Shown piece after piece: positions 6,921 through 18,859 of a stretch of DNA of 64,000 bases. Under the pieces are notes generated by a model. That model made no database searches. It saw only the letters and a program-made list of their open reading frames with translations, and was not told where the DNA came from. The stretch's first letter is position 1; each line of letters starts with the position of its first letter. Source of the DNA: Tardiphaga sp. vice304 (GTDB lineage: Bacteria; Pseudomonadota; Alphaproteobacteria; Rhizobiales; Xanthobacteraceae); assembly GCF_007018905.1 (NCBI RefSeq), contig NZ_CP041402.1:1662001-1726000 (forward strand), read 5' to 3'. The translations under genes were made by a program, and so were the position numbers.

Positions 6921-9410
6921 ATGGTGCCAGCAGCGCTGCATCCGAAGCGTATTGCTCCGCCGACGATGCCCTCGACGGAGGCCTTACCGTCATCGAAGGA
7001 TCTTGAGTTCTTCAATGGACTTGATGGATTTTCTGATCAGGGACGGGAATATGTCACCATCCTTACGCCGGGCCAATCGACGCCGGCGCCCTGGATCAAT
7101 GTTATCGCCAATCCCACCTTCGGATTCCAGGTGGGAACCGAAGGTGGCGGCAGTACCTGGTCGGTCAACAGCCGGGAAAACCAGCTGACGCCGTGGTCGA
7201 ACGATCCTGTGACCGATCGGTCGGGCGAGGCGTTTTATCTTCGCGACAACGAGACCGGCGAACTCTGGAGCGCCGCTGCGTTGCCGATCCGGACCGAGAG
7301 CGTAACATATGTTGCACGTCATGGCCATGGATTCAGTCGATTCACACATACGGGCCGGGACATCGCAGTCGATCTGGTGCAATTCGTGCCGTTGGTCGAT
7401 CCGATCAAGATCTCGCGCCTCAAGCTTCACAATCAATCGGGCCGCGCGCGAGACCTCTGTGTTGCGGCCTATGTGGAATGAGTTCTTGGCCCCTCGCGCC
7501 AGGCGTCTGCGGCATTTGTCGCAACGGAGATCGATGTTGCGACCGGCGCAATGTTCGCGCGAAATCCCTGGATCGCTGCTTTCGGATCGCGGATCGCCTT
7601 CGCTGACTTGGGCGGCCGGCAGACAGGCTGGACCGGCGATCGCCACGAATTCATCGGTCGCAACGGGACGCTTGCTAATCCTGCTGGATTGCGTGTCGGA
7701 ACACCATTGTCCAAAAGCACAGGAGCCGGGCTCGATCCGTGCAGCGCGCTGACCACGACGATCAAGCTTGCCCCGGGGGAAAGTATCGAGCTCGTCGCCT
7801 TTATCGGCCAGGCGGCGAGTGCGGAGGATGCGCGAACCCTGATCGAACGTTACCGAGTGGCCGACCTGGACGCCGTGCAGTCCGAAATTGTCCAATATTG
7901 GGATGATTTCCTCGGCGCCGTTCAAGTCAAAACGCCCGATCGCTCAATGGATATCATGCTGAACGGCTGGCTTCTTTATCAAACGCTTGCCTGCCGCATC
8001 TGGGCGCGATCGGCATTCTATCAATCCAGCGGTGCTTACGGGTTTCGTGACCAGCTTCAGGATGGCACCGCGCTCGTCGCGGCACGCCCTGCGATGACGC
8101 GAGAACACTTACTACGCGCAGCCTCACGACAATTCGTTGAAGGCGACGTCCAACATTGGTGGCTGCCCCATTCCGGCCAAGGCGTGCGGACCCGCATTTC
8201 CGACGACCGTGCGTGGTTGGCTTACATCACCGCGCACTACGTCGAAGGCAGCGGCGATACCGCTGTATTGGATGCGATGGTGCCTTTCCTGGAAGGCCAG
8301 ACGCTCGCTGCACGTGAACACGACAGCTTCTTTCTGCCAACGGTCTCGGATGAGGTCGCCACTGTCTTTGAACACTGCGCCCGTGCACTCGACCAGAGCC
8401 TTGCCCTGGGTGGACATGGCCTACCGCTAATCGGAACTGGCGACTGGAACGACGGAATGAATCGCGTCGGTGAAGCAGGCAAGGGCGAGAGCGTCTGGCT
8501 GGGCTGGTTGTTGTATGCGACGTTGAATGCATTTGCTCCCTTGGCCGATGCCCGCGGTGAAACTGGCCGCGCCTCTGTCTGGCGAGCCCATGCTATGGCC
8601 CTGCAGTCATCGCTCGAACGTGAGGCATGGGACGGCGACTGGTATCGGCGCGGTTGGTTCGACGATGGCACGCCTTTGGGATCGGCAGCGAGCGATGAAT
8701 GTCAGATCGATTCGATCGCCCAGTCATGGGCAGTCATCTCGGGCGCGGCCGATTCCGAACGTGCTGCGCGAGCGATGATGGCAGTTGAGCGAGAGTTGGT
8801 CCGTGTGCGGGATGGCATCGCGCTGCTGTTCAGGCCTCCGTTTGACAAGACCTCGCTCGATCCGGGTTACATAAAGGGGTATCCGCCGGGCATTCGCGAG
8901 AATGGCGGCCAATACACACACGCGGCGCTTTGGTCCGTCATGGCTTTGGCGAAACTGGGCGAGGGCGACAAGGCGGCGAGTCTGTTTTCGCTTCTCAATC
9001 CGATCAATCACGCACGCGCCCCAGCCGCTGCGCATCGCTACAAGGTCGAGCCCTACGTTGTCGCAGCAGATGTCTACGCGGTAGAGCCGCATGTCGGGCG
9101 CGGCGGGTGGACATGGTACACCGGCTCCGCGGGATGGATGCAGCGTGCCGGTATTGAGAGCATTCTTGGCTTGCGCATCATTGGGACCTCGCTGCACTTA
9201 GATCCTTGCATTCCGAAGATCTGGCCGCGGTTTGAAATCACGCTTCGATACCGAACCGCCCGCTACGACATTTTTATTGAAAATCCGTCCGGCGTCAGCC
9301 GGGGCGTCGTCCGTGCGGAGCTTGAAGGTGCCGCCTTACAGCCGCGCCCGGAGGGGATACCTTTAGTTGACGACGGCGCGATCCATCGGCTGCGGATCGT
9401 ACTTGGATAG
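6921..9410 (+). pseudogene. ndvB: Cyclic beta-1,2-glucan synthase NdvB, C-terminal GH94 module with nonsense codon
   Basis: About 830 codons match the C-terminal glycosyltransferase-36/GH94 phosphorylase module of NdvB, which sets the ring size of periplasmic cyclic glucans. Clear motifs are TPWSNDPVTDR, GTGDWNDGMNRVG with the catalytic aspartate, GYPPGIRENGGQYTHAA and the end motif GWTWYTGSAGWM. The N-terminal glycosyltransferase-84 and membrane regions (about 2000 residues) are absent. The frame is continuous from 6921 to 9410 except for a single TGA at 7479-7481 after AAYVE, where homologues have tryptophan (TGG to TGA). The translation continues in frame as VLGPSRQAS. A downstream ATG at 7551 could start a 619-residue product. 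It is truncated and probably inactive. Confidence 0.8.
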
Positions 9411-9453
9411 GGCTGAAAATTTGCCGCTAGAGCATAAGTCATTTTCGGAGATG

Positions 9454-9628
9454 AAATTCCCTGTTATCGAATAGAAATTCCCTGTTCTTTGAAATATGTT
9501 GCCTGTTAATTTGAGTAGGGAATTGCGAGAGAATCCGCTGCGGCGCAGTGGTTTCGTGCTCCAGACTCGGCGCTTGGAGCCTCGGAACCGCAAATTTCCC
9601 TGTAAAATTCCCTGTTAGCTGGGAATTT
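9454..9628. repeat. AAATTCCCTGTT short repeat cluster
   Basis: AAATTCCCTGTT occurs exactly at 9454-9465, 9475-9486 and 9605-9616. A near copy lies at 9592-9603 (AAATTTCCCTGT), degenerate direct copies around 9492-9507, and inverted GGGAATT copies at 9518-9524 and 9621-9627. The cluster fills the gap between the ndvB remnant and the integrase gene, so it may be arm- or core-binding sites of the recombinase, or an attachment site. The rest of the 9411-9766 gap holds no gene. Confidence 0.6.
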
Positions 9629-9766
9629 CAGTGGAGACGGGTGCGATCAGTACTGCGTCGCCAGCCAGGCCGCCCTGCTGACATGAAATCATTGATGAAA
9701 TCGGCCTGGCTGGGGCGCTGATGCACAGCGCTGCGACACGTCGCTGCTGCACGGGTGTTGCGCTCA

Positions 9767-11773
9767 ATGGGTTTCCACATCTTTCGGAGGCAAGCCACCT
9801 ACTATTGGAGACGTCGGACAGCTGCCGTTCTTGTCAATTGCCTGGTTCGCCCGCATGTTTTTCTAAGCCTGAAAACCACGAGCCGCGCCACCGCCCGTCG
9901 CTTGGCGGTCCAGCTCGATCTCGTCCTGGAAGACGCCGCGATGCTCGCAGACGCCGCTGAAATTCATCTGTCACGGTCTCAAATCGACGCCATGCTCCAT
10001 GCCGTCGTCGATGCGCATCTGGTCAAATTGGAACGGGTGGCGCTGGCCGACAAAAGTGGGCCGGGGTTCGATCTGGAACGGTCGAAGCGCGACGACAAGA
10101 GGGCATTCTGGACCTACACGTTGCTGGACGCCCAGGGCGTTACCGCCGTCGTCAGAGACGAGGATCGCTTGCGGATGTCCGCGGACGGTCTCTCCGAAGC
10201 CGACATCGAGGCGGTCATTGACCATCTGGCCCTGCTGCGCATCAATGAAATGATCCCGACCAAGCACCACATCCTGCAGCGGATGCTGCAAGCCGTGGCG
10301 GCGCGGCCGACTGCGATGAACATTGATGTCGCGCAAGGGACGTACCTGCGCGGGATAGCGTTGGCATTGGCCGAGATCGATCGCCGCTACGGGGGAGTAC
10401 GGGTCGAGGATCAAGGTTTGGTGGATCGCATGATGGCGGCCCGAAACGATCCACCAAAGGCGCCTTGGGCGGCCGCAGCTCCGGTGGTGGATCGTCTCGC
10501 CGACCCTCTTTCCGAGGATCGTGCCTCGACTGTTCCTCAATTTGTTCCTTTCGGCGATTTCACGCAATTTGCGGAGAGCGTCATCGCGCAGAACTCCAAT
10601 GACAGTCATTGGGACGAAAAGACCCAGAGGCAGGCGAAAAGCATCTCGAACCTGTTCGTCAAGTTCATCGTGCAGGATCAGCGCATTCTTGACGTGAACT
10701 TGCTGCTCCAGAAGCATGTCGGTGCATTTGTCGACTTCCTGCGCCATGACATCTATGTCCATTACGGCAAGTCGGTGCGCGACGAGAGGGCGACCATTCA
10801 GGAGCTTCGCGACAAAGGAAAGTCGGTCGCAGAGGAAAAGCGCGGCATCGGGGCAGATACGCTGAACCGACATCTGACGTTCCTTGATCAAATATTCGGC
10901 CACGGTAGTGCGCGCGGCATCAAAAGCTTCGATTCGATCAATCTGAAAAAACTTCGTGGCAAAGCGCAAAAGAAGGACGCAAAACGTGCCCGCAATGCCA
11001 GAGCCAAATTGCCGATTGAGAGTGCACGAGCGATTTTTCGCACGCCACCGTTCACCAATTGCGCCGGCTGGGACGATCTCGACGCGCCGGGTGAAGCAGG
11101 CGCGAGCCAGATATTTCACTGCGCGTTGTATTTCGTTCCGATCCTGATCTACTACTTGGGTGCTCGGCGAGAGGAGCTGTGCGGCGCAATGGTGGACGAC
11201 GTTATTCTTGATCGTGAGGAATGCCGTCCGTACATCTACATCGCGGCCAACGACCAGCGACGCATCAAGAATGTCCAGTCCGAACGACACTTGCCCCTTC
11301 ATCCTGAGTTGGTCCGATTGGGCTTCCTCGATTACGTCAGGACGATCAAGGCGCTTGGCTATAAGTTGCTGTTCCCCGATTTATTTTCTCCCAGCAGCCG
11401 CTCTCCGCTGGGAAATCGTTTTTACAAGCAATTCAGACCGATCCTCACGTCAGCCGGTATCACGGAAGAGGGGTTGGGCGCTCACGCCGTGCGGCACCTC
11501 TTCAACGCTCAGCTAAAGAAGAAGATGTTGACGGAAGAGGATCGCGCAGACCTGATGGGGCACGGTGGCAACAGCGAAACGAGCGAACGCTACTGCGAAG
11601 CCCATGAGCTCGATACGCTATTCGAGTTCATCATGAAGCTTCCCGTGATCACCGATCATCTCGAGCATCAGGCCATAAATCTGATGCCGTGGATTGTGAG
11701 AAAAGAGGTTGCGCCGTTTTCGCAGCCATCACGTTCAAAGCCCCCGCACCATCTTGCTCGCGCCACACAATGA
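9767..11773 (+). CDS. Tyrosine recombinase/integrase
   Basis: A 668-residue phage-type integrase that would catalyse strand exchange between attachment sites. The N-terminal 60 residues (MGFHIFRRQATYYWRRR) match the DUF6538-like head of large island integrases, followed by a long SAM-like core-binding region. Catalytic residues are visible as R467 (GARREE), H573-x-x-R576 (HAVRH), H599 (LMGHGG) and the nucleophile Y609 (SERYCEA). An ATG at 9767 is chosen; a TTG 12 bases earlier is also possible. The gene lies right after the TTCCCTGTT repeat cluster and before a defence-gene stub and the AAA-protease module, so it is the likely mover of this island. Confidence 0.9.
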   Translation: MGFHIFRRQATYYWRRRTAAVLVNCLVRPHVFLSLKTTSRATARRLAVQLDLVLEDAAMLADAAEIHLSRSQIDAMLHAVVDAHLVKLERVALADKSGPGFDLERSKRDDKRAFWTYTLLDAQGVTAVVRDEDRLRMSADGLSEADIEAVIDHLALLRINEMIPTKHHILQRMLQAVAARPTAMNIDVAQGTYLRGIALALAEIDRRYGGVRVEDQGLVDRMMAARNDPPKAPWAAAAPVVDRLADPLSEDRASTVPQFVPFGDFTQFAESVIAQNSNDSHWDEKTQRQAKSISNLFVKFIVQDQRILDVNLLLQKHVGAFVDFLRHDIYVHYGKSVRDERATIQELRDKGKSVAEEKRGIGADTLNRHLTFLDQIFGHGSARGIKSFDSINLKKLRGKAQKKDAKRARNARAKLPIESARAIFRTPPFTNCAGWDDLDAPGEAGASQIFHCALYFVPILIYYLGARREELCGAMVDDVILDREECRPYIYIAANDQRRIKNVQSERHLPLHPELVRLGFLDYVRTIKALGYKLLFPDLFSPSSRSPLGNRFYKQFRPILTSAGITEEGLGAHAVRHLFNAQLKKKMLTEEDRADLMGHGGNSETSERYCEAHELDTLFEFIMKLPVITDHLEHQAINLMPWIVRKEVAPFSQPSRSKPPHHLARATQ

Positions 11774-11793
11774 CCAATCCATAAAATCGATTC

Positions 11794-12207
11794 GTGGGAC
11801 GGGGCGCCTTGACCGACACACTTAAACAAAAACCGGCCTCCACCGAGCTGACAGGCGGTGCGGGCTTCACCTACGAAGACACGGTCGTCGCCTATTACCT
11901 CGCGCATCTGCTTCGGCACGAGCGCGCGGCAGGCCAGCCTGGCATTGTGATCAGCGTCGCGGTTCAGCAGCAGGGCCACGGCCATCCCATGGATGATGTG
12001 ATAGTCGGTCTCGACGACGCGGGGGTAACCGCGCTCCCAGCGGATAATAGTCGGGCTGCGATTGCCGAACGGGGAGTATGCACACCTAGCGCGATGGGAC
12101 CCCAGATCAATCTTCGTCATTGTCCAGTAACGAAGCCGACAAGCCTCTATCCCACTTCGGAGCCAGCTCCACACGGTGGGAGAGCCAGCCGGTCCCGGCG
12201 TTCGTAG
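11794..12207 (+). pseudogene. N-terminal stub of a DUF4297-like (dsDNA nuclease-type) defence protein
   Basis: The first about 70 residues (TGGAGFTYEDTVVAYYLAHLL, then a QQQGHGHPMDDVIVG stretch) resemble the start of DUF4297/Cap4-like nuclease domains found on anti-phage effectors. There the MDD aspartates begin a PD-(D/E)xK fold and are followed by a beta strand with QxK. Here the similarity ends after GLDDAG, the QxK strand is missing, and the frame runs on as low-complexity sequence to 12207. The start is a GTG. This is probably the 5' end of a defence gene cut off by a recombination event near 12020. Confidence 0.5.
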
Positions 12208-12333
12208 CGACGCCGTGGTAAGCGGCCGGGCGGCTAAAATCCTGCGGCCGTCGTGACGAGGCTCATCAGCTCGTGTGCCCCTTCCATCCGAACGGCACTA
12301 GCCGGCCGCAGATCCGGTCGCACGGATACTGTC

Positions 12334-14631
12334 TCATCGCAGGCTGCTCGGCGGCAACGTCCGAGCATCACGGTCGACGGCCCGTCCATACTCCGCCAAC
12401 AGCCGCGCGACTTCTGCACCGCCGATCCTGCCTTTCACAAGGAGGACTTCCGACACCGCCTGCAGCGCGTCCTGGTGTTTCCGGAGAAGAGTGTGGCAGG
12501 CCTCCGACGCCTTTGTCAGAACCTCGTTGGCCGCGAGCCGCACCTCCGAGTATGCCAGCAGTTCCTCGGTGCGCTCGCGCGACGCCAAGTAGAGCAGGGG
12601 GCGAGACCCGGCCAATCCGAACGACCCAACCATCGCGGCGGCGGCCGATCCGGCCACTTCGAGGTCGGATCCGGGCCCGCCACCAGCGCCATGACTAGCC
12701 TGTGATAGCAGCAAGGCTTCTGCAGTTCGTCCGGCCAGAAGAACCTGCAAACGGCGGAAGTAGTCGTCGTAGGTCCCTGCCACTTCGGCACGCTCGGTCC
12801 TCGTTACCCTGCCGCCAGTACCTTGTGAGGGCGTGATGGTCGCATGAATGCCGGCAGCCCCGTTGAAGAGCACGTCGAGCAAGATGTGTCCGGCTTCGTG
12901 GACGGCAGCACGGCGGCGAAGCAGCTCCGGCCTGTCATCGGCGCCCTTGACGACGCCGCTTAGGTCGCCCAGTGAAAGCGGCCGGCCGCCGTCGTTGCGC
13001 GCCACGCGGCGGGCATCGGCCACGATGCGCTCGACGTCGGCCCCAACGCCGCCAAGTGACAGTTCACAGATCTCGGTCAGGTCGGCGTTTTCAAGATCGC
13101 CGCCGAGCCTCACGCGAAACATTTTCTCGAGGTCGGAGAGGCCGGGAAGGCCGATCTCGATCACGGGGTTCAGACGGCCGGCGCGCACCAAGGCGGGGTC
13201 GCAGCGACGGATGTCATTGCAGGCGGCGATGAAAACGAGGCCTTCCTTTTCGCCCAGACCATCGATGAGCTCGAGCATCGCATTGACCACCTCAATTTGA
13301 TAGTCCGCATGCGAGTGCGTCAACTTTCCACGATTGGGAAAAGAATCAAATTCGTCGATGAAGAGAATGCAGCCTCCGTGTGTAGCTGCAAGGTTCCTCG
13401 CTTTTTCGAAGTCCTGTCTCATAGCTCTCAGAAGGTGCCCTAAGTGTCCCTCCCCCGAGGCTTGCCAACCTGACAGGCTGGCTGTGACGATAGGCAACTT
13501 CGCCGCTTGGGAGAAGACCAGGGCGAATGTGGTCTTCCCCGTCCCGGCCGGGCCGTTCAGCGCCGCGGACGTGGTCGCCAGACTCCAGGAAATTTCGTTT
13601 CGCCTCCATGCCGCGATGTCGGCGATGGCCGCGTGCGCCCAGGTAACGGCGGCGTCCATGCCGTGCAGCTGGTCGAGCCGCAGGTCGCGCGACTTGCGCG
13701 GCGCTGTTTTTCCGGCGGCCAGATCGGTCAAGCGTAGCAGGCAGTCGGCCGGCTTGCGGTCGAAGCGGACGGCAATCGCCAGTTCGCTCAATCCGGTGTG
13801 CGCGACGGTCGCCGCGTCGGGAGTCCTTCGGCACTTCGTCGCCGTGACCACTTCGATCGTCCGGACGATCGCAGTCGCGTCAAGCGAGGGAATCGCGATC
13901 CTGTCGGTGGCGGCGAGCAGAAGCTCGGCCGGGAGATGGGCTTCGGCGCGCGGCGAGAAGGCGAACACCGGCACGGCGATGGACAGGGCGTCCAACGCCG
14001 TCCGTCGCATGTCGTCGGCATCTTTCGGCTTCGCAGGCATCTTGGCGACGACGAAAACGGCATCGTATTGACCGTGACGAAGCGTTCCGCCCCCGCTGAA
14101 CTTCGCGCAGATCGCGGCCGGCGGGAGGACTACGTCCTTCCACACCCGCTCGATTCGCCCGAGCACGTCGGGATCGGGCACGTCGATGATCACGACCGGC
14201 GCTGCGGTCCGGATGGCGCCCGCGAGCCCGTCCCGGCGATCAATCTGCCTGGCAAGGAGGAGCCGGACCGCGATGTCGACCGCCGTCACTGCTTCGATCT
14301 TGTCGTTCTTGCCGGCGTCAAAGCTGTCGTCGTCGTCCTCATGTGAACGCCGTCGCAGCGCTGCCAGCCCGTTGAATCCCTTCACCGGCGGAGCGGCGAC
14401 CGGAGCATCGAGCTGCTCGCCTCGCAGCGCCTTCGCAGTGGCCATGTTCTTGCGATAGGCCCGGGAAGCATCGACCGCGCGGCGGTGGACCTCGGCTTCG
14501 ACGGGTCCCATGACCGGGCACGTGCCGACTAAGTCCATCGCGGCGGTCTGTTCGGCCGGGGCACCACGCGACCCGCCGCCGCGCGCGGCCTTGCCCTTAT
14601 TCTTCTTCGTCTTCGGTTGCTTGTTATTCAC
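12334..14631 (-). CDS. Soluble AAA+ ATPase/M41-type metalloprotease (FtsH-like)
   Basis: A 765-residue protein pairing an unfoldase with a zinc protease, as in FtsH but without transmembrane segments. Residues 1-30 are basic (KKNKGKAARGGG), and about 110-300 form a poorly recognised N-terminal region. The AAA+ core carries Walker A GPAGTGKT at 360-367, Walker B ILFIDEFD at 422-429, sensor N472 and an arginine finger around R483/R486. The M41-like domain has HEAGH at 578-582 and a plausible third zinc ligand D656 (GPGSDLE). It is the last gene of a minus-strand module with an HNH protein and two unknowns. A role in substrate-specific proteolysis by a mobile element or in defence is inferred. 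Confidence 0.85.
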   Translation of the reverse strand: MNNKQPKTKKNKGKAARGGGSRGAPAEQTAAMDLVGTCPVMGPVEAEVHRRAVDASRAYRKNMATAKALRGEQLDAPVAAPPVKGFNGLAALRRRSHEDDDDSFDAGKNDKIEAVTAVDIAVRLLLARQIDRRDGLAGAIRTAAPVVIIDVPDPDVLGRIERVWKDVVLPPAAICAKFSGGGTLRHGQYDAVFVVAKMPAKPKDADDMRRTALDALSIAVPVFAFSPRAEAHLPAELLLAATDRIAIPSLDATAIVRTIEVVTATKCRRTPDAATVAHTGLSELAIAVRFDRKPADCLLRLTDLAAGKTAPRKSRDLRLDQLHGMDAAVTWAHAAIADIAAWRRNEISWSLATTSAALNGPAGTGKTTFALVFSQAAKLPIVTASLSGWQASGEGHLGHLLRAMRQDFEKARNLAATHGGCILFIDEFDSFPNRGKLTHSHADYQIEVVNAMLELIDGLGEKEGLVFIAACNDIRRCDPALVRAGRLNPVIEIGLPGLSDLEKMFRVRLGGDLENADLTEICELSLGGVGADVERIVADARRVARNDGGRPLSLGDLSGVVKGADDRPELLRRRAAVHEAGHILLDVLFNGAAGIHATITPSQGTGGRVTRTERAEVAGTYDDYFRRLQVLLAGRTAEALLLSQASHGAGGGPGSDLEVAGSAAAAMVGSFGLAGSRPLLYLASRERTEELLAYSEVRLAANEVLTKASEACHTLLRKHQDALQAVSEVLLVKGRIGGAEVARLLAEYGRAVDRDARTLPPSSLR

Positions 14632-14656
14632 GGGGACAGTCCTGTCTGATGGCGGT

Positions 14657-14827
14657 CGCTAGGGCGGATGCACCTGCGGATCCCGGGCTATGGCGAAGGG
14701 CTTCGTGGGTCGGGGCATCGGTCTTTCCATGGTGGTGGTGGTGGTTGTGGTAGTCATGTCGGTGGTGACGGCCCGCTAGGGTGGATGCACTTGGAACGTG
14801 AGGAGTATGGCGAGGCGGTTCGTGGGC
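14657..14827. repeat. Pair of 54-bp imperfect direct repeats upstream of the AAA/M41 gene
   Basis: 14657-14710 and 14774-14827 share CGCTAGGG-GGATGCAC at the left and TATGGCGA-G and TTCGTGGG at the right, roughly 70 percent identity by eye. They are separated by a G-T-rich stretch. No gene is recognised in 14632-14947. They could be protein-binding sites or the relic of a duplicated gene end. Confidence 0.4.
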
Positions 14828-14947
14828 TCAGTCATCGGCGATCTCCATGACGAAGGCGGGGTGGAGGCTAGTGCTATCGCGCGGGTAGCTCGGGCATGGC
14901 CGCGGTGCTGTAGAACTGGGCATGGAGACCAGACATGACCTGGACCC

Positions 14948-15437
14948 TCACGTCAGATTCTCACCGTCGCCGTGGCTGCGCCTGAGGCGCTCGTCGAGCT
15001 CCGGCCAGGCGTCGCGGAAATTGTGCGCGAGCCACGACGTGGCGAAGCGGCGGCGGTCTACGCGGTCGATCGGCATCCGCCTGATGAGATTGGAGAGTAC
15101 CAGCGCGGCGCCGGAGCTTCCGCGCAGCACGTTGTGCAGAAGCACCGTCATCGTGAGGTCGGTACGGATCGTGATCTGGTCCGGGATGTCCATGTTGAGC
15201 GCCAAATTGATGGCGCTGGCCGGGTCTCCAGCGATCGCGAGGCGCCAGATCTCCATGGTGGACGAGGTGCGGCGCATGCACTCGTTGACGGCGGCGCGGT
15301 GATCCCGATGGAAGCGGTGTGCAGGCACGGAGCGCCACAACAGATGAGCGTGTTCCCAGTCAGACGGCTTCTCGCCGAGAAAGTGCGCATCGATCGAACG
15401 CGGTTTGGACATCTCCAGAGCGCGGGCGATGCCGCGG
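14948..15437 (-). pseudogene. Unknown island protein, main part, interrupted by IS21-family element
   Basis: The C-terminal about 160 residues of a protein of unknown function (DWEHAHLLWRSVPAHRFHRD; NALNMDIPDQITIRTDL-like core). It sits between the phage-type gene and the AAA/M41 gene. The IS element at 15438-18079 separates it from its first codons at 18080-18123. Joining the two flanks and removing one CCGCGG copy gives one 528-bp frame (175 residues) starting MTMRTDEKKAKPARG and continuing IARALEMSKPRS. A secondary ATG at 15410-15412 inside this part (MSKPRSIDAHFLG) could still give a 154-residue product, so function may be partly kept. The long open frame that continues into the IS end is an artefact. 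Confidence 0.7.
15432..15437. repeat. Left target-site duplication CCGCGG
   Basis: CCGCGG directly abuts the left IS21-type end and recurs at 18080-18085. The sequence is palindromic, so identity alone is weak, but the interrupted reading frame is restored only when one copy is removed. Confidence 0.75.
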
Positions 15438-15592
15438 TGTAGCGCGACAATCAGGATGAGAATCCCGCGACAATCAGGATGAGAATGCGCCGCTGCTGGG
15501 GTGACGAAGGGAGGGCGTAGCCCGACCGGAGGCACCCCAGCAGCGGCGTGTCGGCCCGAAGGGGCCTCATTGGCGGTAACGGCGGCTGGTAA

Positions 15593-17940
<2,348 letters not shown>

Positions 17941-18079
17941 TTGTCGCTCCACGACAATCAACTCTACAGCACGCGATTATCGCTTGCGTTATCGTCAGGC
18001 CGCGACAATCATCCCCACGCCGCGACCGCTAAATTGCCATCCTGATTGTCGCGCTTCCCATCCAGATTGACGCGCTACA

Positions 18080-18123
18080 CCGCGGGCGGGTTTCGCTTTT
18101 TTCTCGTCGGTACGCATGGTCAT
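18080..18123 (-). pseudogene. First codons of the IS-interrupted island gene
   Basis: On the minus strand ATG at 18121-18123 begins MTMRTDEKKAKPAR and runs straight into the IS21-type right end. GGAG lies a few bases upstream. It is the N-terminal fragment of the gene whose remainder is at 14948-15437; see that entry for the restored frame. The first base block 18080-18085 is the second CCGCGG copy. Confidence 0.7.
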
Positions 18124-18283
18124 AGCTCTCCGTTCGCGCCGAAGGGCGCGCTGTGTCCGTTCCAGGCCGTATTGTTCAGTTTGGTTGGTGGAGGGAGCGC
18201 TTACTCAGAAGCGCTCCCCGTGCCTCGCCAAGCCGGGCCAATGCCCTGCCTCGCCGGGCCACGCCCCGCCGAGCTGCAAATTT

Positions 18284-18859
18284 CTATTCCTTGCGTTCTT
18301 CGGCGAGATATGTGCCGAAGGTCGGTCTCCAGTCCCCGAGACCTTTCGTGAAGCCCGCCGTCATGAAGGTGTCGAGAACCTCGGCGCGGTTCAGGAGCGT
18401 CGGGAGCAAGAGCACGTCGAACTCGACGGCCCAGGTATCGAAGCGGGCGCGCGTCCGAATCGTGCGGGCGCGTCCCACCCGTACCGTCGTCCGGAACACG
18501 AAGCGGTCGTCGCAGCCGAGTTCGTCGAGGTCACGCGGACCTTCGTATTCCAGGAAGGCCGGCCGTTCGATCTGGATGCCTGCCGAGGCCTCTTGCCCCT
18601 TGTTGCTGGCCCTCGCGGCCAACTGGAACGTCTTCAGGAGAGCTTCCGCCGGAATGCACGGGCGGCCTTCGTACAGCCACAAGCCGCCGTGCCATTCGAT
18701 CCGCGAAATCTCAAGATGATCGGCGGTGGTCTTGCTGCGCTTGGACGTGATCTTCGTGAGCCGCGCTCGGATCGGGTCGAGCGGATCGGCTAGGCGGGAG
18801 GAGTGCATCAGAAGCGGGCGGGTGACGGTCAGACGCATGTGGACCTTCTCGGCGTTCAT
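18284..18859 (-). CDS. Phage/mobile-element protein of unknown function
   Basis: A 191-residue protein with no known activity. It looks like a family of phage-borne proteins with a KRSKTTADHLE stretch near the N-terminus, IPAEALLKTFQLAAR in the middle, EYEGPRDLDEL, and the end motif GLGDWRPTFGTY. That pattern is from memory and not searched. The ATG at 18857-18859 overlaps the HNH stop by 1 base (TGATG), so the pair is coupled. An upstream in-frame start inside the HNH gene is not needed. The next gene on this strand is the IS-split unknown. It has no membrane or signal sequence. Confidence 0.7.
   Translation of the reverse strand: MNAEKVHMRLTVTRPLLMHSSRLADPLDPIRARLTKITSKRSKTTADHLEISRIEWHGGLWLYEGRPCIPAEALLKTFQLAARASNKGQEASAGIQIERPAFLEYEGPRDLDELGCDDRFVFRTTVRVGRARTIRTRARFDTWAVEFDVLLLPTLLNRAEVLDTFMTAGFTKGLGDWRPTFGTYLAEERKE

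Noticed and set aside
7479..7481. The in-frame TGA in the ndvB remnant as a selenocysteine codon
   Set aside because: Homologues have tryptophan here, there is no hint of a SECIS element, and the gene is already truncated.
9971..11302. A 443-codon minus-strand open frame opposite the integrase
   Set aside because: The integrase on the plus strand has all catalytic residues; the antisense frame has no motif.
14668..14850. A glycine- and histidine-rich 60-codon plus-strand frame
   Set aside because: Arises from GGT/GGTGGT repeats within the direct-repeat region; no ribosome-binding site or family.
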